56,289 nucleotides of DNA, from the NCBI GenBank assembly GCA_022579005.1, contig MU401671.1, forward strand, positions 1-56,289, read 5' to 3'. The notes under the pieces were generated by a model. That model had not been told where the DNA came from. It worked only from the letters and a program-made list of their open reading frames with translations, and did no database searches. This DNA is from Poronia punctata. Its lineage: Eukaryota; Ascomycota; Sordariomycetes; Xylariales; Xylariaceae. The translations under genes were made by a program, and so were the position numbers. Numbering within the stretch: the stretch's first letter is position 1; each line of letters opens with the position of its first letter. Shown here in pieces: positions 46,483 through 56,289 of this stretch.

Positions 46483-46988
46483 TAGTAATAGCAGTGTTGG
46501 CCTCGACACGTACTAATGTAGGTGCTAGCAGCGGTGCCTAGGTAGGCTCTACGGCTGTCTTACGTACTCCTAGATACACGTATGCACTAATAGTGTCATA
46601 GTGGGGTTTGAGCACTATCTTATCGGAAACATGTGCCTACTGTAAAATATTGACATACACATGACACCGTGCAGACGCTTATGTCAGCTTTACATTAAAG
46701 GCATGGTCAGCCTCTACTTCAAGTAGGTTGGCCACTTGCAGCGTCATAAGCTCTGATTAAACTAGAAAATTCTTGTATACCTCAAATACCATACATTAGT
46801 ACAAACCAGTCAATAAAAGGCCACTTAATGCCACAGAGGCAAGCTGCTTGTATTTGTACTGATATTGGTGTTATTCCTTCTTTTAAATTTGACCAACGAC
46901 ACTGACATCTCTCCTGGTCGCTCTTTACAACCCGGTCTCCCTCTTCGTTGGTGTCGCGCGAGCTGGCGCTCCTAGAACTCTTAACGCT
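46483..46988. promoter_or_regulatory. CYM1 upstream region
   Basis: 506 bp lie between the MITE and the CYM1 start, ending in a pyrimidine-rich leader (about 46870-46940). No defined element was recognised, but the region must hold the proximal promoter. Confidence 0.4.
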
Positions 46989-49900
46989 ATGTTGCGCAAC
47001 GCAGTCAAAGGTGCAGCAAGGAAAGCTGTCACCGAGCTTTCACAGTATCCTAAACCAGGCGAGAAACTCCATGGCTTCACGCTGCTAAGAACAAAACATG
47101 TTCCCGAACTGGAGTTAACAGCGCTTCATTTGAAACACGACAAGACCGGCGCCGACTATTTGCACATTGCTAGAGAAGATAGCAATAATGTCTTTTCCAT
47201 CGGTTTCAAGACAAACCCTCCCGATGATACCGGTGTCCCTCATATCCTCGAGCACACCACTCTTTGTGGCAGCGAAAAGTACCCTATCCGAGACCCCTTC
47301 TTCAAGATGCTACCTCGCACTCTTTCGAATTTCATGAATGCCTTCACTGCATCCGATCACACATTCTATCCTTTCGCCACCACAAATTCCCGCGACTTTC
47401 AGAATCTCATGGCGGTCTACCTCGATGCGACCCTCCACCCACTTCTTAAAGAGACCGACTTCGCCCAGGAAGGTTGGCGTGTAGGCCCTGTAAATCCTAC
47501 AGTCGCCGAAGCGGGTGGAGATGTAGAGCCGGAAGAACGCAAGCTAGTCTTTAAGGGCGTGGTCTACAATGAGATGAAGGGGCAGATGTCTGACGCGGGA
47601 TACCTTTTTTACATCCGCTTCCAGGACCACATCTTCCCGTCGATTAACAACTCGGGGGGCGACCCGCAGAAAATAACCGACTTGACCTACGAACAGCTTA
47701 AAAATTTCCACGCTGAGCATTACCACCCAAGCAATGCTAAGTTGATGACCTACGGAGACATGCCCCTAGCCGACCACTTGAGAGAGATCGATGCCCAGAT
47801 GAGCGCTTTCGAAAGGATACAGGCGGATATCGAACATAAACAGCCTATCGATCTTAGTGACGGCCCGCGGACTGTGAAAGTTTTTGGGCCTGTAGATCCA
47901 TTGGCGGATGCAGATAAGCAGTACAAGACGTCGGTGTCGTGGATGGCGGGGGATACTAGTGACGTTGTTGAATCTTTCTCTCTAGCTTTATTGTCGTCGT
48001 TGCTCATGGACGGCTATGGCTCACCCATGTACAGAGGTCTCGTTGAGAGTGGACTTGGCACCGACTTCAGCCCCAATGCTGGCTATGATGGCTCCGCGGC
48101 GACGGGCATCTTCTCGGTCGGCCTCAGCGGAGTCAGCGAATCCAACGTCGAAACTGTAAAGACTGAGATACAGAAGATACTTGGAGATGTGCGCGACAAG
48201 GGTTTTGAGCGATCCAAAATCGACGGCTATCTTCACCAGCTTGAGTTGAGTCTGAAGCATAAGACGGCCAATTTCGGAATGTCCGTCTTGCAGCGGTTGA
48301 AAGGAAAGTGGTTCTCAGGCACGGACCCCTTCGATGCGCTTGCATGGAACGACACAGTTGCTGCCTTTGAGGCCAAACTGGCCCAGGGCGGCTATCTAGA
48401 AAGCCTCATGGATAAATACTTTATGAACGATAACACGCTCACATTTACCATGGCTCCCCAGGAATCGTTTGGCGAGGAATTGGCCAAGGAAGAAGAAGAG
48501 CGCCTAGCATCCAAGATTGCCCAAGCGACAGAGCAAGCAGGGAGCGAGGAAGAGGCTCGAAAATTCCTTGAACAGCGAGAGTGGCAGCTTTTGGTAGAGC
48601 AAATGAAGTCTAATACCCAAGATCTCACCTGCCTTCCGACGGTTTACGTGAGGGATATTCCCAGGGAAAAGGAGCCCATCATCGTGCGGGATGAAACGGT
48701 GAATGGGACGAAAATTCAGTGGCGAGAGGCGCCGACAAACGGCCTGACCTACTTCCGAGCCATCAATACGTTTGAGAATCTGCCAGACGAGCTCCGTGCT
48801 CTGATCCCGCTGTTCACAGATTCCATTATGCGACTTGGAACGAAAGACATGTCTATGGAGCAACTGGAAGACTTGATCAAGTTGAAGACGGGCGGCGTGT
48901 CTGTCGGCTATATGACGACGCCTTCACCTACCAACTTCCACGAGGCGTCGGAAGGGCTCGTCTTGCGAGGAATGGCACTTGATCGCAATGTGCCTGAAAT
49001 GTTTGATCTTCTGCGAAAGCTGATATTGGAGACCAACTTCGATAGTCCGGAAGCCGCTCTCCGAATCAGACAACTCCTCCAGGCTTCAGCCGACGGCGTC
49101 GTAAATGATATCGCATCATCTGGCCATGCCTACGCTCGACGATACGCCGAGTCTGGACTTACTCGCGATGCTTTCCTCACCGAGCAGGTGAGCGGGCTGA
49201 CACAAGTGAAGCTGGTAACGTCACTAGCCGGACGGCCGGAGTCGGACCAGCTAGAAGACGTGATTGGGAAGCTTAAACAAATACAAGCGATTGCCCTAGC
49301 CGGCAATAATATCCGTACAGCATTGACCTGCGGGCACGACAGCGCAGGCGCCAACACATCAGCCCTGACACAGTTCATGTCGGCGCGGGCAAGTCAGTCC
49401 ATGACATTTCCGGCTGCGTCAAAGTCATCTACCGGACGTGATATCAAAGCTTTCTTCCCCCTGCCGTACCAAGTTTACTACGGCAGTTTGGCCTTGCCCA
49501 CAGTCTCCTACACATCTCCAGATGGTGCTCCTCTTCAAATACTGGCGCAGCTTCTAACGCACAAGCATCTGCACCACGAAATTCGCGAAAAGGGCGGTGC
49601 GTACGGAGGAGGTGCCTACATGAAGGGGTTGGAAGGGCTGTTTGGCTTCTATTCATACCGAGACCCCAATCCCCAAAACACGCTCTCCATCATGAGCAAC
49701 GCTGGCCGATGGGCGGTCGACAAGAAATGGTCTGATCAAGACCTGGAAGAAGCCAAGATTTCCGTCTTCCAGGGAGTCGATGCGCCCAAGTCGGTCAATA
49801 CCGAGGGCATGCTCCGGTTCGTGTCCGGCGTCACGGACGAAATGCAACAAAAGAGGCGAGAACAGCTTCTTGACGTAACAAAGGATCAAGTGCGCGAAGT

Positions 49901-50027
49901 GGCACAGAAATACATCGTCGACGCTCTTGCCCAGCAGAGCGAGCAAGTTGCCTTCCTAGGCCAGAAACAGGATTGGGTCGACGACTCTTGGAAAGTGAAA
50001 GAGATAAACGTTGGCATTTCTGAATAA
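46989..50027 (+). CDS. CYM1: Mitochondrial presequence protease (M16C metallopeptidase, PreP)
   Basis: An intronless frame encodes 1012 aa, full length for the family. A basic, amphipathic N-terminus ([17 protein letters not shown]) fits a matrix-targeting sequence. The inverted zinc motif HILEH is at residues 85-89, with the distal Glu in [11 protein letters not shown] (about 192). [26 protein letters not shown] and the C-terminal [11 protein letters not shown] substrate-binding region are intact. The enzyme degrades cleaved presequences and unstructured peptides in the mitochondrial matrix. A MITE lies in its upstream region. Confidence 0.95.
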   Translation: MLRNAVKGAARKAVTELSQYPKPGEKLHGFTLLRTKHVPELELTALHLKHDKTGADYLHIAREDSNNVFSIGFKTNPPDDTGVPHILEHTTLCGSEKYPIRDPFFKMLPRTLSNFMNAFTASDHTFYPFATTNSRDFQNLMAVYLDATLHPLLKETDFAQEGWRVGPVNPTVAEAGGDVEPEERKLVFKGVVYNEMKGQMSDAGYLFYIRFQDHIFPSINNSGGDPQKITDLTYEQLKNFHAEHYHPSNAKLMTYGDMPLADHLREIDAQMSAFERIQADIEHKQPIDLSDGPRTVKVFGPVDPLADADKQYKTSVSWMAGDTSDVVESFSLALLSSLLMDGYGSPMYRGLVESGLGTDFSPNAGYDGSAATGIFSVGLSGVSESNVETVKTEIQKILGDVRDKGFERSKIDGYLHQLELSLKHKTANFGMSVLQRLKGKWFSGTDPFDALAWNDTVAAFEAKLAQGGYLESLMDKYFMNDNTLTFTMAPQESFGEELAKEEEERLASKIAQATEQAGSEEEARKFLEQREWQLLVEQMKSNTQDLTCLPTVYVRDIPREKEPIIVRDETVNGTKIQWREAPTNGLTYFRAINTFENLPDELRALIPLFTDSIMRLGTKDMSMEQLEDLIKLKTGGVSVGYMTTPSPTNFHEASEGLVLRGMALDRNVPEMFDLLRKLILETNFDSPEAALRIRQLLQASADGVVNDIASSGHAYARRYAESGLTRDAFLTEQVSGLTQVKLVTSLAGRPESDQLEDVIGKLKQIQAIALAGNNIRTALTCGHDSAGANTSALTQFMSARASQSMTFPAASKSSTGRDIKAFFPLPYQVYYGSLALPTVSYTSPDGAPLQILAQLLTHKHLHHEIREKGGAYGGGAYMKGLEGLFGFYSYRDPNPQNTLSIMSNAGRWAVDKKWSDQDLEEAKISVFQGVDAPKSVNTEGMLRFVSGVTDEMQQKRREQLLDVTKDQVREVAQKYIVDALAQQSEQVAFLGQKQDWVDDSWKVKEINVGISE

Positions 50028-50966
50028 GCATATTATTTTAATGTGTAATCATGTACAAAAACATCTGTACCAGGCATCTGTGTACTATCACTATATACCC
50101 ATCTCCGCACGTCGAACATGAAATGTACCATGTTGTTCATCTTTTCCCCTGCTTTCTTCAAACCTTGCTATGACTTTACTTCCCTTGGGTCGGTTCTGCG
50201 TTCGGATACGATACGTCTTCATGCTCTGTGGTTCCGCAAGGCAGCACACTTCCATAGCATGGAGACCACGCTAAAACGCTAGATTAAATCTTTCGGCGAC
50301 GGGTTTTTGGACATTTGTTGGCAATTCCGTTAACAGACGTCCACGAACCGAGTTCCCGGCTCATTCTCTCAGACTCGGATTCCTTAGCTTTGGAACTCCG
50401 GACTAAAGAATAGAGCACATGCTGTTTCGTGCTCGAAGTTGGGGACAAAACAGGATGATGTGAGTTGTTTATGGCTTACCTATCATCACTTTCGAGTACT
50501 AACGTTTCCCCTATGGTAAGTATTTTTGTTGGGTTGTATCACGTCTCTCTGGTCTTCTTGATCGTCGCGCCTCCTCCATCTTTTCATCAGAAGTGAGAAC
50601 AGATGGAAGTTGAGGCGCAGCAGGCACTTTGCAGACCAATCGGTTGCTTCTATGGATATCTTGACTCTTGACTAAACTAAACTGACCTACCTACCTACCC
50701 TCCCTAGGCATTGCATCAACTTCGGTTTCAGCTTGCACCCCTACCTCACTCACCCCCTCACATAACCCTGCCTGCAGCTATATCCCAATCCGGTAGGAAG
50801 CATGAATGCTCACCTAGGGGCCAGCTGAGCTGAACCTTGACATCATGTGCGCCTTCTTCATCCTACTATTTCAGTTCGTTCAACGTCCACCGTCTAGGTA
50901 GTCAAACAATCTCTCCCTCTCAGCAGGCAAGATCTAGCACAGCTATATAGGTATCCGAATATTCTC
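50028..50966. other. Intergenic, no gene seen
   Basis: It spans the CYM1 3' region and the HET-gene promoter. TACCTACCTACC lies at about 50687-50700. A TATA-like CTATATAG is at 50943-50950, only about 20 nt before the HET start. There is no supported frame. Confidence 0.5.
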
Positions 50967-52334
50967 ATGCTGCTCCACTTACTTGAACGTGGCCCCGCCG
51001 AAAAGGAGAATTCTGTGGAAATTGGAGGAGCTCACTGGCATCTTGCTACTTATGATTTGAACACTTGTAATGTCGATACTATACCCTTCACTTGTGTCTC
51101 CTATTCATGGGGAAAGGGGAAGATAATTAGCGCCTTCCATTGTGAGCCCTTCCTCGTATCCGATCGGACCCTATCTGTGGTAGCAACGCTCGTGAGCCGG
51201 CGTCCGTCGTGTACACGCATTTGGGTGGACGCTTTCTGCGTACCGCTTGAGGGATATGACCGAATCCACACTCTGCAGAGCATGGGATACATCTACGCTG
51301 TAGCCCAAGAGGTCGTGGCAGTCCTCTCCAGCGCTACCCGGCCCGTTTTAACACAAATGGCCGAGTCGGATCGTCTGTCGGATGCCAATTTAGATATCCT
51401 CGAGGCCGACGATTGGATCACGAGAGCGTGGACTTATCAGGAAGCAGTTAACAGCAAAGGTCTGGCCATCACATGCGAAGGAGAGGGTGCGATCGTGGAC
51501 GGTACTCATTTCTTCGACTGTCTCGGCTTTACCCTCACCCGTCTGCAAGCTGCTCCTTACACGAACCGTGTGAAGCACATGTACCCCAGGCTGGATACCT
51601 TCCAGGAGTTGATGGCGGATTATATGGTCGCGGCTTACCAACAACGATCGGCGCTTCAGGTCATGACAAACGTGGATCGTCGACTCCAAAACTTCCACGA
51701 GGACCATTTCTACGCCATGATAGGGGCCATTAGCGATGTGCGCTCCAGCTTTGGCCATACTGCCGACCCTTGCGAAGTATTCATGTCCGTCTGCGAAAAG
51801 AAAGGCGACTATTCTTTCGTCTACTCGTCTGCTAAGCGCGACACGTCTCCAAAGAAACGTTGGCGTCCGGCCCCTGGTGATCATCTCCTCCCCGCGGTAA
51901 TGCCGTGGCACTGTTTCGGAGAGTCACAGCCCGGTCACGAGGAAGGGGGCTCTTTGTATCTCGACGAGGTACACGTGGTTAAGCCACAGCCTCTAGGAGA
52001 TAGGGCCCGGGAGTTTGTCGAGAGCTGGCTAAAGTTGAGTAAGATGCCGTTTCCGGAGGGAACCGATGATGCTACAGTCGCCGTCCCCGGTGCACTCGAA
52101 TCCATGGGTTTTCTAGGGTCCTTGGAAGGCATTCCTACCATGAACGGCTTTTTTTTTCCAATCGAAAGGATGTATTCTTTTGAGGGCATCCAGATAATCG
52201 TAGCGACGAAAGTACGCTGGACTTTTGGCGCTCCAGGTCTCGTCTGCATACGTGGAGATGTAGATATATTCATACCTGGAGTATTTTTCGGTATCGTGGA
52301 AGCTAAAGGCACGACTTCGTTCAGGTTGTCATAG
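50967..52334 (+). CDS. HET-domain (heterokaryon incompatibility) protein
   Basis: An intronless frame encodes 455 aa. The HET domain landmarks appear in order: FTCVSYSWGKG (about 41-51), RIWVDAFCVP (about 83-92) and ITRAWTYQEAV (about 151-161). The remaining C-terminal ~290 residues have no recognised domain; no NACHT, WD or ankyrin part is present, so it is a short stand-alone form. HET proteins trigger cell death on non-self recognition in filamentous ascomycetes. The usual Gln after the IDAxCI block is not obvious here, so activity is uncertain. The start is the first ATG after a short TATA-like region. Confidence 0.85.
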   Translation: MLLHLLERGPAEKENSVEIGGAHWHLATYDLNTCNVDTIPFTCVSYSWGKGKIISAFHCEPFLVSDRTLSVVATLVSRRPSCTRIWVDAFCVPLEGYDRIHTLQSMGYIYAVAQEVVAVLSSATRPVLTQMAESDRLSDANLDILEADDWITRAWTYQEAVNSKGLAITCEGEGAIVDGTHFFDCLGFTLTRLQAAPYTNRVKHMYPRLDTFQELMADYMVAAYQQRSALQVMTNVDRRLQNFHEDHFYAMIGAISDVRSSFGHTADPCEVFMSVCEKKGDYSFVYSSAKRDTSPKKRWRPAPGDHLLPAVMPWHCFGESQPGHEEGGSLYLDEVHVVKPQPLGDRAREFVESWLKLSKMPFPEGTDDATVAVPGALESMGFLGSLEGIPTMNGFFFPIERMYSFEGIQIIVATKVRWTFGAPGLVCIRGDVDIFIPGVFFGIVEAKGTTSFRLS

Positions 52335-52607
52335 TCGTAGTCCTCGACAATGGGCACATTCCACTATCGCCATAGTGTTTCTTCTGTTTCCGGTTGATGC
52401 TCTTTCTGATCTAGATTGCTCGAGCTAGTCTTTTTTACCGCGAAGACGTTCTTACCACGGATCGTGTTTCTCACCACTGCTGCACCGTACTGCTAGGTTC
52501 TAAGGAAATTTATTTGGTATCTGAAATAAAAGGGATATATCGCGAGGAAAGAAAGGGGGGATAACAAGAAAACCATGCCGCACGCTACATTATAAAAAGC
52601 CAACGCT

Positions 52608-55200
52608 CTACCAGGCAAAGGCTTCTTCTACAAGATGCACCCTAAACCCGTCCTTCACACAGCCAACGACCTGTTTCCTTGTCTCATCTGCCATCTGGCC
52701 CGGACCACATACAAGCACCGTCGTTTGATGCCCGACTTCGACCGAAGACCTGACTACAGAGGCGATATCCATCCGGCCAGCAGTCCAAGGTGGCCGACTT
52801 TCTAGATCCCCTGTACACCAGAACGAGACCTCGATGTCTTGCGTTTCAGCCAGAAAATTCCGTCTCACATAATCAATAAAAGCAATCTCTCTCGCGGACC
52901 AAGCAAGGACGAAACGGCGAACATTACCCATCATCTCGCCGCGACGACGGTATTCCTGCACAAAGCCTAGGGCATGCGAGATACCCGACCCGCCCACAAG
53001 ACAAAGCACCGTGTCGGCCGTATACAGCGACTCGAGAGTAGCTCTATGTCCGGCGTAATATCCCTCCGTGTAGACGGAGACTTCGGCTCTAGACGGGGAG
53101 GAAGAGAGATAACGGTGTAGATCCCCCGTCATTCCCGAATGCGCGCGGACTAGGAGGTGGAAGCATACGCCGTTATATTTATGTGCCTCTGTAGTCGTCG
53201 TTGGAGTTTTCGTCTCGTAATGTCTTTGTCGGGTTGCGTATGTTATCTCTGTTGGTTTTGTTGACGACTCCTCCTCCTCCTTCTCCTCCTTCTCCTCCTT
53301 GCCCATCATCATTGTCGATATAGATGATGATGATTGTTTCTTCTTCTCTTCGGGATTATTTACTTCCCATGCCGCGATGCTGAACGGATGGCTTTCCCAG
53401 AATTTACCCAGGCCCGGGAAATACAGGAATGTGTGTTGGCCTGGCCCGACGCCCCGGGCTACTCGGGGGAATACTTTGACGTGTAGGATGTTGCTTCCCG
53501 GGATAGCTTCGATTGTTGCCTTGGCGTCGCCTAGACGGTTGTAGTATGTGATTCGCACGAGTCGGGCTAGTCGGTCCGCGGCCCAGAATGCGAAGCAGAT
53601 GTATAGCCAGACTTGGTAGCCGTACTGTTTGTGAGTTTTCGTTAATTATGATGTGTTTCGTGAATCGTGTTTTTTATTTTCCAGATAAAGGAGAAAGTTT
53701 GAAAAAGAAAGGATAGGGGGTAAAATAGGGGGGGGGGGGTTGAGAAAACATACCTGGAACCCAAAATGGGGTATTAAATGATACCAGCAAGCTACCAAGG
53801 CCAAGACGATAAGGATTATATGAACGACAAGGAAGAACTCGTAGGACCGCACGCGAAGGGGTAGGATCGCAAAAGCCGTCGCCAGACATAAAGCAATGGT
53901 GCCTATGATTCCCCACCACTTTTTGCAAAAAATGTCAGCAGCACATCTTTTCAGGTTTTGCAAAGAGAAAAAAAGGAGAAGAGACGTACATAAAACGGCT
54001 CAGCCGCCTTCTCAGCATAAGACCTGGCCCCCTCAAACGGCTTCTCGAAATACATAATCGTGTACACGACAGAATGCACAACAGCCTGCACCGTAGCAAC
54101 CCTCGCCGTCCAGCGATGTAAAGTGAGAAACGTCGTCTGACTCCATCCAGTCACGGCGATGAGGATGTTATTCCTGCCGGCGAATAAAATCGCGATACTC
54201 ATATTCACCAGACTCAACGTCCCTGTTCGGTTCCCGACGTACTCGCATAGCTCGACTGCCTGTGAGGGCCAGAAGATGTTTGGTTGGAAACTGCCGAAAG
54301 AGACGGAGGAGAATATTATGTTGAGGACGATGATTATGGTGATGGATATGCTTAATGCTCGGCTTGGTACGTACCCCATGTTTCCTGGTAAGGGCTCGAG
54401 ATGGCGGGAGCGGGAGCGGGAGCCCAGGAGGGCTGGGAGGGTTATGTGTTGGCGGATTTTGGATACGAGGGGGGATTTCGAGAGATGGCGTTGGAGGAAT
54501 GGTGATGTGCTTGAGATTTGGCTCTTGATTCCAAAGAGGAGACATGTTCCGATGACGAGCAAGTAGAGGATCATACTGTATACCTCACAAAGACACATCA
54601 GTTTTCCTTTTTTTCTTCTTTTTTTTCTTTTTATATGGTATTCCTTATCCTGCAAAGAAAGAAAAAAGGAAAGAAAAAAAAAACGTACGAATATTTCGTA
54701 TGAGAATATTCCATGCTCGCAAACTCGGCCATAGTCCCATACGTCACATGATAAACATGTCTATTCACCAGCTTTGTAACATTCAACCATTCCGCGTCCT
54801 CTTCCAACTCTATACTCGGCGGTGTTTCCGGTAAACTGTCGTGAAAAGAAGTCGTCGTGTCCACGGAAACATGGGTATGGAAACACTTGGCTTGTTCCTC
54901 GTGTGAGTAGCCTTCCGCGCTACATTCCTGTTGGATACAATAGGCCATGGATTGGAGATAGGGGGTATTTGATGTTCGACATTCGTCGCTTGTCATTCCC
55001 ATCTGCATTTCCATGTCTCCATGGTGATGAGAGGTGAATGTTGTGCAGCTTAGATAGAGGGAGGCGAATGCCGTGTGGCATGTTAGACAGCATAGGTCGG
55101 GGTATATTGTTCGGCCGAAGCCTATTATTCCCTTTTCTGATCCGCTTGCGTTGACTAGGAGGGAGGAGAAGAAGGACAAGAACAAGAAGAATCGAGACAT
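52608..55200 (-). CDS. Ferric reductase transmembrane component (FRE / NOX superfamily)
   Basis: Predicted minus-strand exons are 55200-54689, 54575-53990, 53918-53754 and 53624-52608, giving 759 aa. A signal peptide (about 1-20) precedes a Cys/His-rich extracellular N-terminus. A membrane domain follows, with haem-ligand His candidates in LHRWTARVATVQAVVHS and VVHIILIVLALVACWYH. FAD binding is marked by ESHPFSIA, the NADPH site by GGSGISHALGF, and the C-terminal VLVCGPGQM is typical. Between HPFS and MTGDL lies an unusual low-complexity insertion (Lys/Glu/Ser/Thr-rich, about 60 residues). The protein should reduce extracellular Fe(III) or Cu(II) with cytosolic NADPH for high-affinity uptake. 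Confidence 0.9.
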
Positions 55201-56226
55201 GGTTATGAAATGTTTATTTTACGAGATGGATAGTTGAAAGTCAAGGCATCTCAGGTATATGTACCTACGTATAAGTATCGTAACCAAGAAAGAAGAGAGA
55301 GAGGGGGGGGGGGGAAAGAGAGAACAAGAAATATATCACGATTATAAACTTTCCCACGTAGAATCAACAATGTTTCCCTATCTATAATTACTAGCTACCT
55401 ATAGAACGACCACATGCACATGACGCGATCCTAAGTTCGAGTCTGGTCGGATCCGGACCCAAACCCCAGGTTTATTTATTACATTGCTTATGAATCCCAA
55501 TTATATATCTCTATATACCCGCCTATCCCCCCTTCCTCACCCAGCTTACCTACCGAAGAGCAACGGAGTTTTTTCGACACATTCTGCTCCACCCATCCGG
55601 AAACGGTAGCCGATCTTAGTTGACGGCTTCTTCCTCTTCTTCTTCTTCTTCTTCCTCCTCCTCCCCCCGGATATTAGGTTAGATCGATCGGATTATGCTT
55701 AATGAATGGACAGTGGCGGGGGAAAGGGGTCCTTACACAACACATGGCACTTTTTCTTCGGGCCAGGTTTATAAAAGTCTCTGTTTATCATTCATGATAG
55801 ATAAAGATTACCCGTCCGGTGCCAGAGAAGAGATCATTACAGAACCGGATAATTCATATAACCAACTAATGTCACTACCTTATATCCTAACCTAGTACCT
55901 AGCATATCGACTCTACCTTAAGTTGAAGCGAGTAAGTTAAAAGGCATGCTCGGGTATGTAAAGTAAATTTCTTTTCATCATTCAGATTATCGAAAAGGGA
56001 CAAGACAGGGCCCTTGTCAATGTGAGAGAGATTGAGCTAGTTATCTGTCTTTTTTTTTTTTTTTTTGCATACCGGTTGTATAAAGCGGCTAAAAAGGAAA
56101 GCAGAAAAATCGCCCATAAGATCCGGGACCAGGGGATGGGATTCTTTTTTTAACCGCCAGAGAAATCCGAATAGACCAGGCGCGGGAGCAAGTCTCCCGT
56201 TTTTGCTATCTGCGTACTAGGTAGAT

Positions 56227-56227
<1 letters not shown>
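55201..56227. other. Intergenic, no gene seen
   Basis: Upstream of the ferric reductase. It has a G run near 55305-55313, a CTT repeat (about 55628-55660) and a T run near 56050-56066. No supported frame, tRNA or obvious iron-regulatory GATA cluster was recognised. Confidence 0.5.
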
Positions 56228-56266
<39 letters not shown>

Positions 56267-56289
56267 CGGGGGGGGCGGGGGGGGCGGGG
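56228..56289. repeat. Poly-G tract at the window end
   Basis: A run of G interrupted by only three C residues closes the window. It is directly preceded by AGATC, giving AGATCGG at the junction. It may be technical rather than genomic. Confidence 0.7.

Noticed and set aside
55425..55465. TTCGAGTC resembling a tRNA T loop
   Set aside because: Flanking bases do not pair into T or acceptor stems and no anticodon arm lies upstream.

Overview
The window reads as nuclear DNA of a filamentous ascomycete, most likely of the Sordariomycetes type. Genes have short spliceosomal introns (about 50-120 nt, GTRNGY donors, CTRAY branch points). Families typical of moulds are present: a HET-domain protein, a ferric reductase, a membrane-anchored sulfatase and a PKS-type O-methyltransferase. 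The first 5.9 kb is AT-rich and almost lacks CpA/TpG, as expected of repeat-induced point mutation (RIP). The species cannot be named from this sequence.

Layout. 1-5870: RIP-degraded, gene-free DNA with a sharp boundary at about 5.85-5.98 kb. 7.4-8.6 kb: an NAD(P)-dependent extended SDR. 9.9-15.1 kb: a head-to-head pair of long helical proteins of unknown function, one with a hydrophobic hairpin-like stretch between helical arms. They resemble the general architecture of alpha-helical pore-forming proteins and are the best candidate here for an undescribed system. 15.2 kb: intron-containing tRNA-Ser(UGA). 16.4-20.0 kb: a small frameshifted gene, an O-methyltransferase lacking the usual catalytic His, and a PEBP protein. 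20.0-23.6 kb: no gene seen. 23.6-27.3 kb: a beta-trefoil lectin-like gene, then a sulfatase. 28.1 kb: initiator tRNA-Met. 29.5-30.3 kb: a secreted Cys-rich protein. 30.6-31.3 kb: a MITE-like element with about 144-bp inverted repeats. 32.3-33.8 kb: a CECR5-type HAD phosphatase. 35.9-36.9 kb: an aldo-keto reductase. 38.6-50.0 kb: a housekeeping block: LSG1 and LTV1 (60S and 40S ribosome biogenesis, sharing one divergent promoter), taxilin, a second TA-flanked MITE, and the mitochondrial presequence protease CYM1. 51.0-52.3 kb: HET-domain protein. 52.6-55.2 kb: ferric reductase. The window ends in a G homopolymer that looks technical.

Exon coordinates were worked out by eye from splice consensus, reading frame and family conservation. 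They are predictions, not transcript-supported. Family names rest on motifs I recognise; no database search was run.
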